The notes beneath the pieces are model-generated. The model had not been told where the DNA came from, did no database searches, and was given only the letters and a program-made list of their open reading frames with translations. The translations under genes and the position numbers were made by a program. Of a stretch of DNA of 64,000 bases, positions 21,677 to 31,754 are shown in pieces. Source of the DNA: Ralstonia sp. UNC404CL21Col (lineage in GTDB: Bacteria; Pseudomonadota; Gammaproteobacteria; Burkholderiales; Burkholderiaceae); the NCBI RefSeq assembly GCF_000620465.1, contig NZ_JIBE01000003.1:62001-126000 (forward strand), given 5' to 3'. The first letter of the stretch is position 1; each line of letters begins with the position of its first letter.

Positions 21677-23614
21677 GTGATCCGATTCGACGACCTCGTC
21701 CTCCAGCGCGGCACCAAGGTGCTGTTCGACCACGCCACCGCCACCCTCAACCCCGGTGAACGGGTCGGCCTTGTCGGCGTGAACGGCAGCGGCAAATCCA
21801 CGCTGTTTTCCATGCTGCGCGGCGAATTGCACGCCGACGGCGGCGAAGTCGCCATCCCGCCCACCTGGCAGGTCGCGCACGTAGCGCAGGAAACGCCGGC
21901 CGTCGACCGCAGCGCGCTCGACTACACGCTCGACGGCGACACCCGCCTGCGCGACATCGAACGCCGCCTCGCCGCGGCCGAAGCCGCGCACGACGGCCAC
22001 GCGCAGGCCGAAGCCCACACCGCCTTCGCCGATGCCGACGGCTACACCGCCCCGGCGCGCGCGCAGGCGCTGCTGCTCGGTCTCGGTTTCACGATGGCGC
22101 AGACCACGCAGCCGGTGGCGAGCTTCTCCGGCGGCTGGCGCATGCGTCTGAATCTGGCGCAGGCGCTGATGTGTCCGTCCGACCTGCTGCTGCTCGACGA
22201 ACCCACCAACCACCTGGATCTGGACGCCGTGGTCTGGCTGGAAGACTGGCTGTCGCGCTACGCCGGCACGCTCGTCATGATTTCGCACGACCGCGAATTC
22301 CTCGACGGCGTCTGCAACGTCACGCTGCATATCGAGCACCAGAAACTCAAACGCTACGGCGGCAACTACACACAGTTCGAGACGCAGCGCCTGCAGCAGA
22401 TGGCGCTGCAGGAAGCGTCGTACGCACGGCAGCAGAAGCAGATCGCGCATCTCGAATCGTTCATCACGCGTTTCAAGGCCAAGGCCAGCAAGGCCAAGCA
22501 GGCGCAGAGCCGCGTCAAGGCGCTGGAGCGCATGGAGCGCCTCGCGCCCGTGCATGCGGCGGCAGGCTTCTCGTTCGAATTCCGCGAGCCTGAGGCGGCG
22601 CCCAATCCGATGCTCACGTTTGAAGGCGTCGATTGCGGCTATCCCGGCCCGAGCGTTGATGAGCCCATCACCATCCTCAAACACCTGACGTTTTCGATCC
22701 AGACCGGCCAGCGCATCGGCCTGCTGGGTGCGAACGGCCAGGGCAAGTCGACGCTGGTGAAAACGCTGGCCGAGACGCTGGCGCCGCTGTCCGGCACGAT
22801 CCGGCGCGGCAAGGGGCTGCAGATCGGCTACTTCGCCCAGCACCAGCTCGAAACGCTGGACGATCACGCCTCGCCGCTGCTGCATCTGGCGCGGCTGGCA
22901 CCCGACGTGCGCGAGCAGGAACTGCGCGACTTTCTCGGCAGCTTCAACTTCCGCGGCGACATGGCGACCTCGCCCATCGAGCCGTTCTCGGGCGGCGAGA
23001 AGGCGCGCCTGGCGCTCGCCCTGATCGTCTGGCAGCGCCCCAACCTGCTGCTGCTTGATGAGCCGACCAACCACCTGGATCTCGACACGCGCGAAGCGCT
23101 CACGATGGCGCTCGCCCAGTTTGACGGAACGCTGATCCTCGTCTCGCACGACCGCCACTTGCTGCGCGCCACGACCGACCAGTTCCTGCTTGTCGGCCAG
23201 GGCACCGTCGCTCCGTTTGACGGCGATCTGGACGATTACCGCGACTGGCTGCTCAAGCAAGCCGCAGCCAAGCGCGCAGCCGCTGGCGCGCAGGCTGCTT
23301 CGGCCGATGCAGATGGCGCACCGGCCACCAATCGCCGCGACCAGAAGCGCGAAGAAGCCGCCGAACGTCAACGCCTGAATGCGCTGCGCAAGCCGCTGCA
23401 AAAGAACGTCGACGCCATCGAAAAACGCATGGCGCCGCTGCAAAAAGAAAAGGCGGAACTCGAAGCCTTCCTCGCCGACGGCGCCGCGTATGAAGAGGCC
23501 AACAAGGCGCGCATGATGGAAAGCCTGCGCCGCCAGGCCGAGCTGAACGCCGAACTCGACGAACTCGAAGAACGCTGGCTCGAGCTGCACGAACAACTCG
23601 AACAAATCAATTGA
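21677..23614 (+). CDS. yheS: ABC-F ATPase (YheS-like)
   Basis: About 645 residues with two ABC domains and no membrane part. Walker A motifs are GVNGSGKS and GANGQGKS, signatures FSGGWRMRL and FSGGEKARL, and each Walker B is LLLLDEPTNHLDLD. A long linker and a C-terminal charged coiled coil (RRDQKREEAAERQRLNALRK) are typical of the YheS/Uup branch of translation factors that act on the ribosome E site. The GTG at 21677 (IRFDDLVLQRGTKVLF) is chosen by family start; GTG 21665 or upstream codons are possible. Confidence 0.92.
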   Translation: MIRFDDLVLQRGTKVLFDHATATLNPGERVGLVGVNGSGKSTLFSMLRGELHADGGEVAIPPTWQVAHVAQETPAVDRSALDYTLDGDTRLRDIERRLAAAEAAHDGHAQAEAHTAFADADGYTAPARAQALLLGLGFTMAQTTQPVASFSGGWRMRLNLAQALMCPSDLLLLDEPTNHLDLDAVVWLEDWLSRYAGTLVMISHDREFLDGVCNVTLHIEHQKLKRYGGNYTQFETQRLQQMALQEASYARQQKQIAHLESFITRFKAKASKAKQAQSRVKALERMERLAPVHAAAGFSFEFREPEAAPNPMLTFEGVDCGYPGPSVDEPITILKHLTFSIQTGQRIGLLGANGQGKSTLVKTLAETLAPLSGTIRRGKGLQIGYFAQHQLETLDDHASPLLHLARLAPDVREQELRDFLGSFNFRGDMATSPIEPFSGGEKARLALALIVWQRPNLLLLDEPTNHLDLDTREALTMALAQFDGTLILVSHDRHLLRATTDQFLLVGQGTVAPFDGDLDDYRDWLLKQAAAKRAAAGAQAASADADGAPATNRRDQKREEAAERQRLNALRKPLQKNVDAIEKRMAPLQKEKAELEAFLADGAAYEEANKARMMESLRRQAELNAELDELEERWLELHEQLEQIN

Positions 23615-23645
23615 GGCTGGCGCGTCCGGCCAAGGAGACCTGTTG

Positions 23646-24752
23646 ATGACATCGCCGTCGCCGGACACCGCCACGCATCAGCCACTGACCGGCGTGCGCG
23701 TGCTCGACCTCACGCGCCTGCTGCCCGGCCCAGCCGCCACGCGCCACCTGGCCGATCTCGGCGCAGAAGTCATCAAGATCGAAGACCCCGGCCCCGGCGA
23801 CTACGCGCGCGACATGATGCGCACCTCCGCCGATCGCGCAGCCGAACGCCCGAGCCTGTTCTTCCGCTCGCTCAATCGCGGCAAGACCGAAATGCGGCTC
23901 GACCTGAAACGCGCGGAAGATCGCGACGCCCTCATCGAACTCGTACGCCACGCCGATGTGCTGATCGAGAGCTTCCGCCCGGGCGTCATGGCGCGCCTCG
24001 GTGTCGGCTGGGACACCCTGCGCGCGGCCAACCCGGCGCTCGTCATGTGTTCCATCAGCGGCTACGGCCAAGACGGCCCGCTCGCGCAAGCCGCCGGCCA
24101 CGATATCAACTACGTCGGCTATGCGGGCATGCTCGATCAGCTCGCCAGCGCGGATGGCACGCCCATCGTCCCGAACGTGCAGATTGGCGACCTGCTGGGC
24201 GGCGCGCTCACGGCGGTGGTCGGCATCCTGGCCGCGCTGGTCGACGCGCGTGCCACGGGCCGCGGCCGCTACGTCGATGTATCGATGACGGATTCGGTGT
24301 TCGCACACAACCTCATGGCGTTCTTTTCCGTCGGCACGCGCGGCAAGGCCAGCCCCGCGGGCACCGATCTGCTCAATGGCGGCGTGCCGTGCTACGGCGT
24401 ATATCGCACGGCGGACGATCGCTTCATGGCCGTCGGCGCGCTCGAATTGAAGTTCTGGCAGGCGATGTGCGATGTCATCGGCAAGCCCGAATGGAAAGAC
24501 CGGCACTGGGCGCTCGGCCAGCGCGTCGGCGGCGATGAGGCACGCGCCATTCGCGACGAACTTGCTGCGCTCTTCCTGACCGCCACGCAAGCCGAATGGA
24601 CCGCCCGTTTTGCCGATGCCGATTGCTGTGTCACGCCCGTGCTGCGCATGGAAGAGGCGTTGCAACATCCGCTCTTTGTCGAGCGCAACAGCGTGGTGAA
24701 GGAGAACGGCGAGCCCGTGCAGCTCGCCTTGCCGCTACGGTTTGCCGATTGA
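23646..24752 (+). CDS. CaiB/BaiF CoA-transferase family protein (alpha-methylacyl-CoA racemase-like)
   Basis: About 368 residues. It begins LTGVRVLDLTRLLPGPAATRHLADLGAEVIKIEDP, the family N-terminus. The GHDINYVGYAG motif around residue 153 carries the Asp used by alpha-methylacyl-CoA racemases, so racemase activity on branched acyl-CoA is more likely than CoA transfer. The ATG at 23646 follows an AAGGAG site by nine bases. Its 3' end overlaps the convergent DUF523 gene by 18 bases. Confidence 0.88.
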   Translation: MTSPSPDTATHQPLTGVRVLDLTRLLPGPAATRHLADLGAEVIKIEDPGPGDYARDMMRTSADRAAERPSLFFRSLNRGKTEMRLDLKRAEDRDALIELVRHADVLIESFRPGVMARLGVGWDTLRAANPALVMCSISGYGQDGPLAQAAGHDINYVGYAGMLDQLASADGTPIVPNVQIGDLLGGALTAVVGILAALVDARATGRGRYVDVSMTDSVFAHNLMAFFSVGTRGKASPAGTDLLNGGVPCYGVYRTADDRFMAVGALELKFWQAMCDVIGKPEWKDRHWALGQRVGGDEARAIRDELAALFLTATQAEWTARFADADCCVTPVLRMEEALQHPLFVERNSVVKENGEPVQLALPLRFAD

Positions 24753-25262
24753 CGAATCGGCGCGGTCCTGCGCGTCAAGCGCATCGAGCAGGCGCCCGGC
24801 TTCTTCCAGCTGGTGCTGGCTGAATACGCGGATGCCGTGTTGGCGCAGCAGCGCCGCCGTCACGCCCTCGCCTTCCTGCAGCTGGCTGGAAAACGTCCCG
24901 TCGTAGAGAAACGCAGAACCGCAAGACGGGCTGCGCTCGGTGAGCACGGCGACTTGCACGCCGGCCGCCTGCGCCGCTTCCAGTGCGCGCTGCGCGCCTT
25001 GGAGAAACGCTTGGGTGACATCGTGGCCGTGGTGTTCGACGACACGGGCTGCGCCGCGCAGCACCGCCGCGCCACCGCCCTCGCCGTGAATTTCCGCGGG
25101 CAGACGCGGCACCGGCAAACCGCCGGCCATCTCGGGGCACATCGGCACGATGCGCCCTTCCATCTGCCAGCGTGCCAGGATGCCGCCCTCGGTGGCGACC
25201 GTGCCGCCGTCATAGCGCACCGGCTGGCCCAGCAGGCAGGCACTCACCAGCACGCGTTGCAT
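24735..25262 (-). CDS. DUF523 family protein (YbbK-like)
   Basis: 175 residues. It contains VLVSACLLGQPVRYDGG at the N-terminus and TERSPSCGSAFLYDGTF in the middle, both signatures of DUF523. Conserved cysteines (SACLLG, PMCPE, SPSCGS) suggest metal or Fe-S binding. Function is unknown in general. It is 16 bases from dsbB on the same strand and could be co-transcribed with it. Confidence 0.88.
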   Translation of the reverse strand: MQRVLVSACLLGQPVRYDGGTVATEGGILARWQMEGRIVPMCPEMAGGLPVPRLPAEIHGEGGGAAVLRGAARVVEHHGHDVTQAFLQGAQRALEAAQAAGVQVAVLTERSPSCGSAFLYDGTFSSQLQEGEGVTAALLRQHGIRVFSQHQLEEAGRLLDALDAQDRADSSIGKP

Positions 25263-25278
25263 GATCGGCGGCCCCGGC

Positions 25279-25758
25279 TCAGCGGCGCTCGCGGCGGATC
25301 ATCCCCACCACCAGCGTCAGCGACAGAATCACCAGCCAGATCAGCGACCACACCGGCACCGATAGGCCCAGCACCGGCGGCATCGGCCCGACGCACAGCC
25401 CATCAGCTTCGAACACCTGCGGCAACCATTTGGCAGTCGGCAGCGCGTTGACCCAGTTCTCGATCGGGTCGATGCCGCACGTTGCCTTCGGGTTCAGCAG
25501 CAGCGATACGTGGTACCCCGCCACACACAGTCCGGCCAGCCCCGACAGCATGCCCAGCCCGTGCCACAGCAGCCGCGTGGCCGACGACAGCGCCGCCAGC
25601 AGCGAGAACACGCCGATGCCCAGGAACGCAAACCGCTGCAGGATGCACAGCGGGCATGGCTGCAGCCCCTCAACGTGCTGCAGGTACAGCGCATAGCCGA
25701 CCACCCCGAAGGAGATCACGGCAATCAGCAGGAAAAAGGCGCGCGAGTTGGCTTGCAT
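25279..25758 (-). CDS. dsbB: Disulfide bond formation protein DsbB
   Basis: 159-residue inner-membrane quinone reductase with four helices that reoxidises DsbA. The first periplasmic pair is Cys35 and Cys38 in QPCPLC; the second pair is Cys94 (KATCGID) and Cys122 (DGLCVG). The length fits beta-proteobacterial DsbB. The start is MQANSRAFFLLIAVISFG at 25758. Confidence 0.95.
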   Translation of the reverse strand: MQANSRAFFLLIAVISFGVVGYALYLQHVEGLQPCPLCILQRFAFLGIGVFSLLAALSSATRLLWHGLGMLSGLAGLCVAGYHVSLLLNPKATCGIDPIENWVNALPTAKWLPQVFEADGLCVGPMPPVLGLSVPVWSLIWLVILSLTLVVGMIRRERR

Positions 25759-25867
25759 GGCGGCGTCAGTTCAGAGGAGTCATGAGAAAAGTTGGCGGAT
25801 TATCGCATCGCAACGGCACATGCATTTTCAAATGGCATCAGCGATACCGTTGCGAAATGTTGAACGA

Positions 25868-27238
25868 TCAAGCCTCCAGCGACCGCACACGGTCGATCGC
25901 CTGCTCAATGCGCTCGACGGCAATGACCTCCAGCCCGTCGATCGCCTGCTTGGGGACGTTGGATTTCGGGATCACGGCAATCGAGAAGCCCAGCTTGGCC
26001 GCTTCCTTCAACCGCTCCTGACCACGCGGCGTCGGGCGGATTTCCCCGGCCAGGCCGATCTCGCCGAACACCACCAGCCCGCGCGGCAGCGCCTTGTTGC
26101 GCATCGACGAGTGGATCGCCAACAGCACCGCCAAGTCCGCCGCCGGTTCGGTAATCTTCACGCCGCCCACCGCGTTGAGAAACACGTCCTGATCGAAGCA
26201 CGCAATGCCGGCATGACGGTGCAGCACCGCCAGCAACATCGCGAGCCGGTTCTGTTCCAGCCCCACCGCCAAGCGGCGCGGATTCGGCACGTTGGCCGTA
26301 TCCACCAGCGCCTGGATTTCGACCAGCAGCGGCCGCGTGCCTTCCTGCGTTACCAGCACGCACGAGCCCGGCACCACCTGCTCGTGCTGAGACAGGAACA
26401 GCGCCGACGGATTCGCCACGCCGCGCAGGCCGCGCTCCGTCATCGCAAACACGCCCAACTCATTGACGGCGCCGAAACGGTTCTTGAACGCCCGCACGAG
26501 CCGGTAGGCGGAATGCGTATCGCCCTCGAAATACAGCACCGTATCGACAATGTGTTCGAGCACACGCGGGCCCGCCAGCGCGCCTTCCTTGGTCACATGG
26601 CCGACCAGAATGGTGGTCACATCCAGCCGCTTGGCAATGCGCGTCAACTGCGCCGCGCACTCGCGCACCTGGGCCACGGAGCCCGGCGCCGAGGTCAGCG
26701 CCTCGGAATACAGCGTCTGGATCGAATCGATGACGACGACTTCCGGCTTTTCCGCCTCGATGGTCGCCTGGATGCGCTCAAGCTGGATTTCTGCCAGCAG
26801 CGCAAGGTTCGGGCTTTCGATGCCCAGGCGCCGTGCACGCAGCGCGATCTGCGAGCCGGACTCTTCGCCGCTTACGTACAGCACCCGCCGATCGGTCGAC
26901 AGGTTGGACAGCGCCTGCAGCAACAGCGTCGATTTGCCGATCCCCGGATCACCGCCGATGAGCACCACACCGCCGCTGACCAGGCCGCCGCCCAATACGC
27001 GGTCAAATTCGTCGATGCCGCTGGAGAAGCGCGGCACATCCACCGCGTCAATGTCCGACAGCTTGCGCACCGTCGCGCTCGATGCCAACGACTGGAAGCG
27101 CGCGCCGGCGCCGGACGTCGGCTGCGCGACGGTTTCCACCAGCGTGTTCCACTGCTGGCAATTCGGGCACTGCCCCGCCCACTTCGGTGCCGTGCCGCCA
27201 CATTCGGTGCACGTATAGACCGTCTTGCTCTTGGCCAA
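25868..27238 (-). CDS. radA: DNA repair protein RadA
   Basis: 456 residues. N-terminal C4 zinc finger YTCTECGG...QCPNCQQW; RecA-like ATPase with Walker A GGDPGIGKST; the RadA-specific KNRFG motif in FKNRFGAVNELG; C-terminal Lon-like domain (LAVGLEQNRLAMLLAVLHRHAGI ... GEIGLAGEIRP). RadA is a hexameric helicase that extends recombination intermediates during repair and transformation. It lies directly downstream of alr on the same strand with a 68-bp gap. Confidence 0.96.
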   Translation of the reverse strand: MAKSKTVYTCTECGGTAPKWAGQCPNCQQWNTLVETVAQPTSGAGARFQSLASSATVRKLSDIDAVDVPRFSSGIDEFDRVLGGGLVSGGVVLIGGDPGIGKSTLLLQALSNLSTDRRVLYVSGEESGSQIALRARRLGIESPNLALLAEIQLERIQATIEAEKPEVVVIDSIQTLYSEALTSAPGSVAQVRECAAQLTRIAKRLDVTTILVGHVTKEGALAGPRVLEHIVDTVLYFEGDTHSAYRLVRAFKNRFGAVNELGVFAMTERGLRGVANPSALFLSQHEQVVPGSCVLVTQEGTRPLLVEIQALVDTANVPNPRRLAVGLEQNRLAMLLAVLHRHAGIACFDQDVFLNAVGGVKITEPAADLAVLLAIHSSMRNKALPRGLVVFGEIGLAGEIRPTPRGQERLKEAAKLGFSIAVIPKSNVPKQAIDGLEVIAVERIEQAIDRVRSLEA

Positions 27239-27306
27239 ACAACCCCCTGCTTACGGCGCCGCGCATGGGCGGCCGCCGCTTGATCTTTGTATTGACGATG
27301 CTGCGC

Positions 27307-28431
27307 TCAGGCAGCCTTGCCCAGGTCGCCGGCCTCTGCCGTGCTGACCGGTTCAACGGACACCGGCACGCGCGGCGCCAATGCACACATCAGCTCATAG
27401 CCGACCGTGCCGGACGCCTGCGCGACGTCGTCGATCGGCAAGCCCTCGCCCCACAGCGTGACGGGGGTGCCGACGCGCGCTTCGGGCACGCCCGCCAAGT
27501 CGACGGTGATCATGTCCATCGACACGCGGCCCACGATATGCGTGCGCACGCCATCGACCAGCACCGGCGTATGGTTGCCGTCCCAACCGGGCGCATGACG
27601 CGGGTAGCCGTCGGCATAACCGCACGCGACGATGCCGATGCGCATCGGCTGTTCCACGACAAAGCGCGAGCCGTAACCGATCGTCGCGCCGGGCTGCAGA
27701 TCCTGGATGGCGATCAGCTCGCTCTTGAGCGACATGGCCGGCATCAGGCCCGTGCCGTCGATGTCCGCCGCCACGCCCGTCGGCGAGGCGCCGTACATGA
27801 TCACGCCCGGGCGCACCCAGTCGCGATGCGCCTTCGGGTGCCACAACGTGGCCGCGGAGTTGGAAAGCGACGCCTCGCCCGGCAAACCTTGCGTGGCCTG
27901 TTCAAACGCGACGAGTTGATGCTCGATGCCGCGCGGACCGTCGGCATCGGAAAAATGCGTCATGTGGACGATCGTGCCGACGCCCGAAATGGCGCGGGCG
28001 CGCTCCCAGGCGGCGCGGTAGGCGGCAGGCGCGAAGCCGAGGCGGCTCATGCCCGTATTGATCTTGAGCTGCACGCTGATGGGCCCTTTCGGGCGTGCCA
28101 GTTCCAGCATGCGCAGTTGCTCTTCGCAGTGGACGGTGGTGGTCAGGCGGTACTGCTCGACGATGGCCAGGTCTTCCGGCTTGAAAAAACCTTCCAGCAG
28201 AAGGATCGGCCCCTGCCAGCCGAGCTGGCGCAGGCGGACGGCCTCGTCCAGATCGAGCAGGCCGAAACCGTCGGTCTGGCGCAGGCCTTCATACACGCGT
28301 TCGATGCCGTGGCCATACGCGTTGGCTTTGACGACGGCCCACACACGCGAGTTGGGCGCATGACGGCGGGCAACCTGGAGATTATTGGCAAGTGCTGGGC
28401 CGTGGATGACGGCCTGGATGGGTCTTGGCAT
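27307..28431 (-). CDS. alr: Alanine racemase
   Basis: 374 residues from the ATG at 28431 ([17 protein letters not shown]). PLP-linked Lys35 is in [11 protein letters not shown]; the second catalytic Tyr is in [22 protein letters not shown] and [16 protein letters not shown] are conserved C-terminal signatures. It makes D-alanine for peptidoglycan. Sequence upstream of 28431 in the same frame has no family similarity. Confidence 0.95.
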   Translation of the reverse strand: MPRPIQAVIHGPALANNLQVARRHAPNSRVWAVVKANAYGHGIERVYEGLRQTDGFGLLDLDEAVRLRQLGWQGPILLLEGFFKPEDLAIVEQYRLTTTVHCEEQLRMLELARPKGPISVQLKINTGMSRLGFAPAAYRAAWERARAISGVGTIVHMTHFSDADGPRGIEHQLVAFEQATQGLPGEASLSNSAATLWHPKAHRDWVRPGVIMYGASPTGVAADIDGTGLMPAMSLKSELIAIQDLQPGATIGYGSRFVVEQPMRIGIVACGYADGYPRHAPGWDGNHTPVLVDGVRTHIVGRVSMDMITVDLAGVPEARVGTPVTLWGEGLPIDDVAQASGTVGYELMCALAPRVPVSVEPVSTAEAGDLGKAA

Positions 28432-29075
28432 GACGGCAAACCTGCAAAACGTGAATGCGATGGCGCGCTTGTGGCGCGGCGTCGGTGCTGCAATGCAACA
28501 GGCAAATGGACGTTGCGGGGCCGGTGCGCCCGACCTCACGCGATGAGCGTTCTATTTGACCACAGGACGCCAACTGGTTCGCAGCTGTCATCGGCGCGCC
28601 AAAAAGAAAGTGCGCCGCCGTCACCGGAAGCGCACAAGTTTCATGATATAAAGCCGTTCAATTCAGGCATGGGAAAACAGTTGTGATGCGCTGTCAGCAT
28701 AAGGAAAGTTGGGCACCCGCCACTTCTTTTTGCGCGATGCGGTCACATCCGGTTTGACCATGCGAGCAGGCGAGACCAAAACACATTCCGGGCGGAACGC
28801 ATGGCCCGAACGTCTGTCAGTGAAGATTCCCGCGGTTGCCCGGCGATGCATGTCTTACAGCACTGCATGGGCCCCGTCCAAGGGAACCACAACCAGGGGA
28901 GCCCGCGCGGGCACAGGCTTCGATGCCGCCACCGCGCACCTGTGCGCTGCACGGCCGGTCAGCCGTCGCAACGCTTGGCCGGCACCCCCGGGGGGCACTT
29001 CCGAGTGCCGGCATGCTGCCGGCAGGTCGTGAAGAGGAAGATGGCACCGCGGTCTACGGGGATGAATTCGAAGGT
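28432..29075 (+). promoter_or_regulatory. 644-bp divergent gap: long leader region of lplT
   Basis: No convincing gene. An extended -10 motif TGaTATAAA lies at 28644-28652 on the plus strand, about 420 bases before the lplT start. The stretch near 28978-29025 holds an inverted repeat CCGGCAC...GTGCCGG followed by a GCCGGCATGCTGCCGGC palindrome, so the leader may be structured. The lplT frame is open upstream to 28836 without recognisable protein. The alr promoter should lie at the left edge. Confidence 0.4.
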
Positions 29076-30392
29076 ATGAAGAAGGGTTTTTACACCATCA
29101 TGGCGGCGCAGTTTTTTTCGTCGCTCGCCGACAATGCGCTGCTCATTGCCGCCATCGCCCTTCTGACAGAGATGCATGCGCCGCAGTGGATGACCCCGCT
29201 GCTCAAGCTGTTCTTCGTGCTCTCTTACGTTTTACTTGCCGCATTCGTCGGCGCGTTTGCCGATTCCCGGCCCAAGGGCAAGGTGATGCTCATCACCAAT
29301 GCGATCAAGCTGGTGGGCTGCGGTGTGATGCTCACTGGTCTGCACCCGCTGCTCGCCTATGGTGTGGTCGGTTTTGGTGCGGCAGCCTATTCGCCCGCCA
29401 AGTACGGCATCCTCACCGAACTCCTTCCCCCTGAAAAACTCGTCGCCGCCAATGGATGGATCGAAGGCCTTACCGTCGGCTCGATCATCCTGGGCACCGT
29501 GCTCGGCGGAGCGCTGATCTCAAACCATGTGTCGGCTTGGCTGCTGTCGTTCGACATTCCGGGGCTCGAGCGCATCGACACCCCGGCCGAAGCGGCGATG
29601 CTGGTGATCATGGTGATCTACCTGATCGCGGCGCTGTTCAACACGCGCATTCCCGACACCGGCGCGCGCTATCCGCAACAGGAAAAGAATCCGGTACGTC
29701 TCATTTCGGAGTTTGCCGACTGCTTCAACGCACTGTGGCGCGACAAGCTGGGCCAGATCTCCCTGGCGGTGACGACGCTGTTCTGGGGCGCGGGCGCCAC
29801 GCTGCAATTCATCGTGCTGAAGTGGGCCGAGCAATCGCTGGAGCTGAACCTCTCGCAGGGCGCCATTCTGCAAGCCGTGGTGGCCGTCGGCGTGGCGGCC
29901 GGCGCCATGGCTGCGGCCGTGAAGATTCCGCTGCGCCGCTCGCTCGACGTGCTGCCGGTGGGCGTGGCAATGGGCGCGGTCGTCATGCTGATGGCGTTCT
30001 ACACCAAGCACACGATCCCGGAAGTCACGTTCCACATCGGCCATATGAAGCTGCCGCTGTACATGATGATCGCCTACCTGTTCCTGATGATCGTGGGCGC
30101 CATGTCAGGCTTTTTCGTGGTGCCGATGAATGCACTGCTGCAGCACCGCGGACACGTGCTGCTCTCGGCCGGCCACTCGATCGCCGTGCAGAACTTCAAC
30201 GAGAATGTCTCCGTGCTGCTGATGCTGTGCCTCTACGCGCTGCTCATCAAGCTTAACGTGTCGGTGAGCGTCGTGATCGTGTCGTTCGGCATCTTCGTCT
30301 GCGTGACGATGGCGCTGGTCATGCGCCGGCATCGTCTCAACGAAAAGCTGTTTCACACCGCCGCGCTCATCGGCGAAGACAAGCACCACTGA
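29076..30392 (+). CDS. lplT: Lysophospholipid transporter LplT
   Basis: 438-residue major-facilitator protein with about 12 helices. It begins MKKGFYTIMAAQFFSSLADNALLIAAIALL, closely matching LplT, which flips lysophosphatidylethanolamine across the inner membrane for reacylation. Other landmarks are FADSRPKGKVML and YSPAKYGILTELLP. The usual acyltransferase partner Aas is not adjacent. ATG 29076 is chosen from family start; a long leader precedes it. Confidence 0.92.
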   Translation: MKKGFYTIMAAQFFSSLADNALLIAAIALLTEMHAPQWMTPLLKLFFVLSYVLLAAFVGAFADSRPKGKVMLITNAIKLVGCGVMLTGLHPLLAYGVVGFGAAAYSPAKYGILTELLPPEKLVAANGWIEGLTVGSIILGTVLGGALISNHVSAWLLSFDIPGLERIDTPAEAAMLVIMVIYLIAALFNTRIPDTGARYPQQEKNPVRLISEFADCFNALWRDKLGQISLAVTTLFWGAGATLQFIVLKWAEQSLELNLSQGAILQAVVAVGVAAGAMAAAVKIPLRRSLDVLPVGVAMGAVVMLMAFYTKHTIPEVTFHIGHMKLPLYMMIAYLFLMIVGAMSGFFVVPMNALLQHRGHVLLSAGHSIAVQNFNENVSVLLMLCLYALLIKLNVSVSVVIVSFGIFVCVTMALVMRRHRLNEKLFHTAALIGEDKHH

Positions 30393-30423
30393 CGCAGTGC
30401 CCGCCCCGCAGGCGGGCCACTGA

Positions 30424-31230
30424 CTACTGGCCGCCGCGCTCCGCGTAAATTTTGCGCGCCAGGCAGAGGTCTTCCCACGCACGCGCCTTGTCAGTCAGCG
30501 TGCGCAAGAGGTACGCCGGGTGGTACGTCACCACCACGGGCACACCCTCCACTTCATGCACCTTGCCGCGCAGCTTGCCGACAGGCGTTTGCGTCTGCAG
30601 CAGGTTTTGCGCTGCAATGCGACCCAGCACGACGATGATGCGCGGCTTGACCAGCGCAATCTGACGCTTGAGATACGGATCGCACATCGCGGCTTCGTCC
30701 GGCTCCGGATCCCGGTTGCCGGGTGGACGGCACTTGAGCACGTTGGCGATGAACACGCCCTTCTCGCGCGACAGGCCGATCGATCGCAGCATGCTGTCGA
30801 GCAGCTTGCCGGCCTGGCCGACGAACGGCTCGCCCTGCTTGTCTTCCTGCTCGCCCGGCGCCTCGCCGATCAGCATCCATTCCGCCTCGCGATCGCCAAC
30901 GCCGAACACGGTGTTCGTGCGGCGCTCGCACAGCTTGCACGAGGTGCAGTTGGAAACGGCGGCTTCGAGCTGTGCCCAGTCGAACGCGGCGATGCGTTGG
31001 GCGCGCGGCGCGGCCGTGTCAGATGGCGCTGCCACCTCCATGACAGGCGTTTGCGTTTCAAGTCGCACCGACTCGGACTCAGCCACAACAAACGAATCGG
31101 CTTCCACCTCGACGGCCACCGGCTCGGCGACAGCGACCTCGACGGCCTCCACCCCGGCCGGCTCAGCCCCGCGCAAGGTCCATTCGGTCGAAACGCCCAG
31201 CGCTTCCAGCATTCGGGATCGACGATTCAT
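30424..31230 (-). CDS. Family 4 uracil-DNA glycosylase
   Basis: 268 residues from ATG 31230. A 75-residue acidic, low-complexity N-terminus ([20 protein letters not shown]) precedes the catalytic domain. Iron-sulfur ligand candidates are CTSCKLC near 95-101 and a later [19 protein letters not shown]. Motif A is [20 protein letters not shown], and the HPAYLLR motif lies near the end. It removes uracil from DNA. The ATGA overlap with rimI makes a tsaB-rimI-udg operon. Confidence 0.92.
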   Translation of the reverse strand: MNRRSRMLEALGVSTEWTLRGAEPAGVEAVEVAVAEPVAVEVEADSFVVAESESVRLETQTPVMEVAAPSDTAAPRAQRIAAFDWAQLEAAVSNCTSCKLCERRTNTVFGVGDREAEWMLIGEAPGEQEDKQGEPFVGQAGKLLDSMLRSIGLSREKGVFIANVLKCRPPGNRDPEPDEAAMCDPYLKRQIALVKPRIIVVLGRIAAQNLLQTQTPVGKLRGKVHEVEGVPVVVTYHPAYLLRTLTDKARAWEDLCLARKIYAERGGQ

Positions 31231-31754
31231 GCGGCCTCCACCCCGCTCGCCTCGCACACCATGCGCATGACGAGCGCATCTTCGCGCGTGTTGTTTTCGG
31301 CCGGGTAATAGCGCTTGCGCCGGCCGATCTCGGCAAAGCCGATACGGTGATACAGCGCAATCGCGCCGGTATTGGATGGACGCACTTCCAGCAGCAGGCT
31401 GCCGAAGCCATGCACCAACGTGAGCGCCGTGGCCAGACGCATGAGCCAATGGCCGAGGCCTTGCCGTTGCCACGCCGGTGCCACCGTCACGTTGAGCAGG
31501 TGCATCTCGTCCACCACAGGCATGAGGATCAGGTAGCCCGCGACCTCGTTGCCGCCGTCACGCAACACAATGCCGAGGTGGCCGGACTTGAGCGAATCCT
31601 CAAAGTTGCCGCGCGACCAGGGAAATTTGAACGCCGCCAGCTCCACCGCCGCAACGCCCTCCAGATCGCGAGCCGTCATGCGCTCTGCGCGCCAGCCCGC
31701 AGGCAGCGGCGCCTGCGTGATGACGCGGGCCAGTGCGTTGTCGATCAGGCTCAT
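31227..31754 (-). CDS. rimI: Ribosomal protein S18-alanine N-acetyltransferase RimI
   Basis: 175-residue GNAT acetyltransferase. [22 protein letters not shown] is the acetyl-CoA loop and [21 protein letters not shown] the RimI signature. It acetylates the N-terminal alanine of S18 and possibly other proteins. It overlaps tsaB and the glycosylase by four bases each, so translation is coupled. Confidence 0.93.
   Translation of the reverse strand: MSLIDNALARVITQAPLPAGWRAERMTARDLEGVAAVELAAFKFPWSRGNFEDSLKSGHLGIVLRDGGNEVAGYLILMPVVDEMHLLNVTVAPAWQRQGLGHWLMRLATALTLVHGFGSLLLEVRPSNTGAIALYHRIGFAEIGRRKRYYPAENNTREDALVMRMVCEASGVEAA

Noticed and set aside
21632-23674. 680-codon minus-strand frame opposite the ABC-F gene
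   Set aside because: Shadow of a gene with two complete ATP-binding domains on the plus strand.
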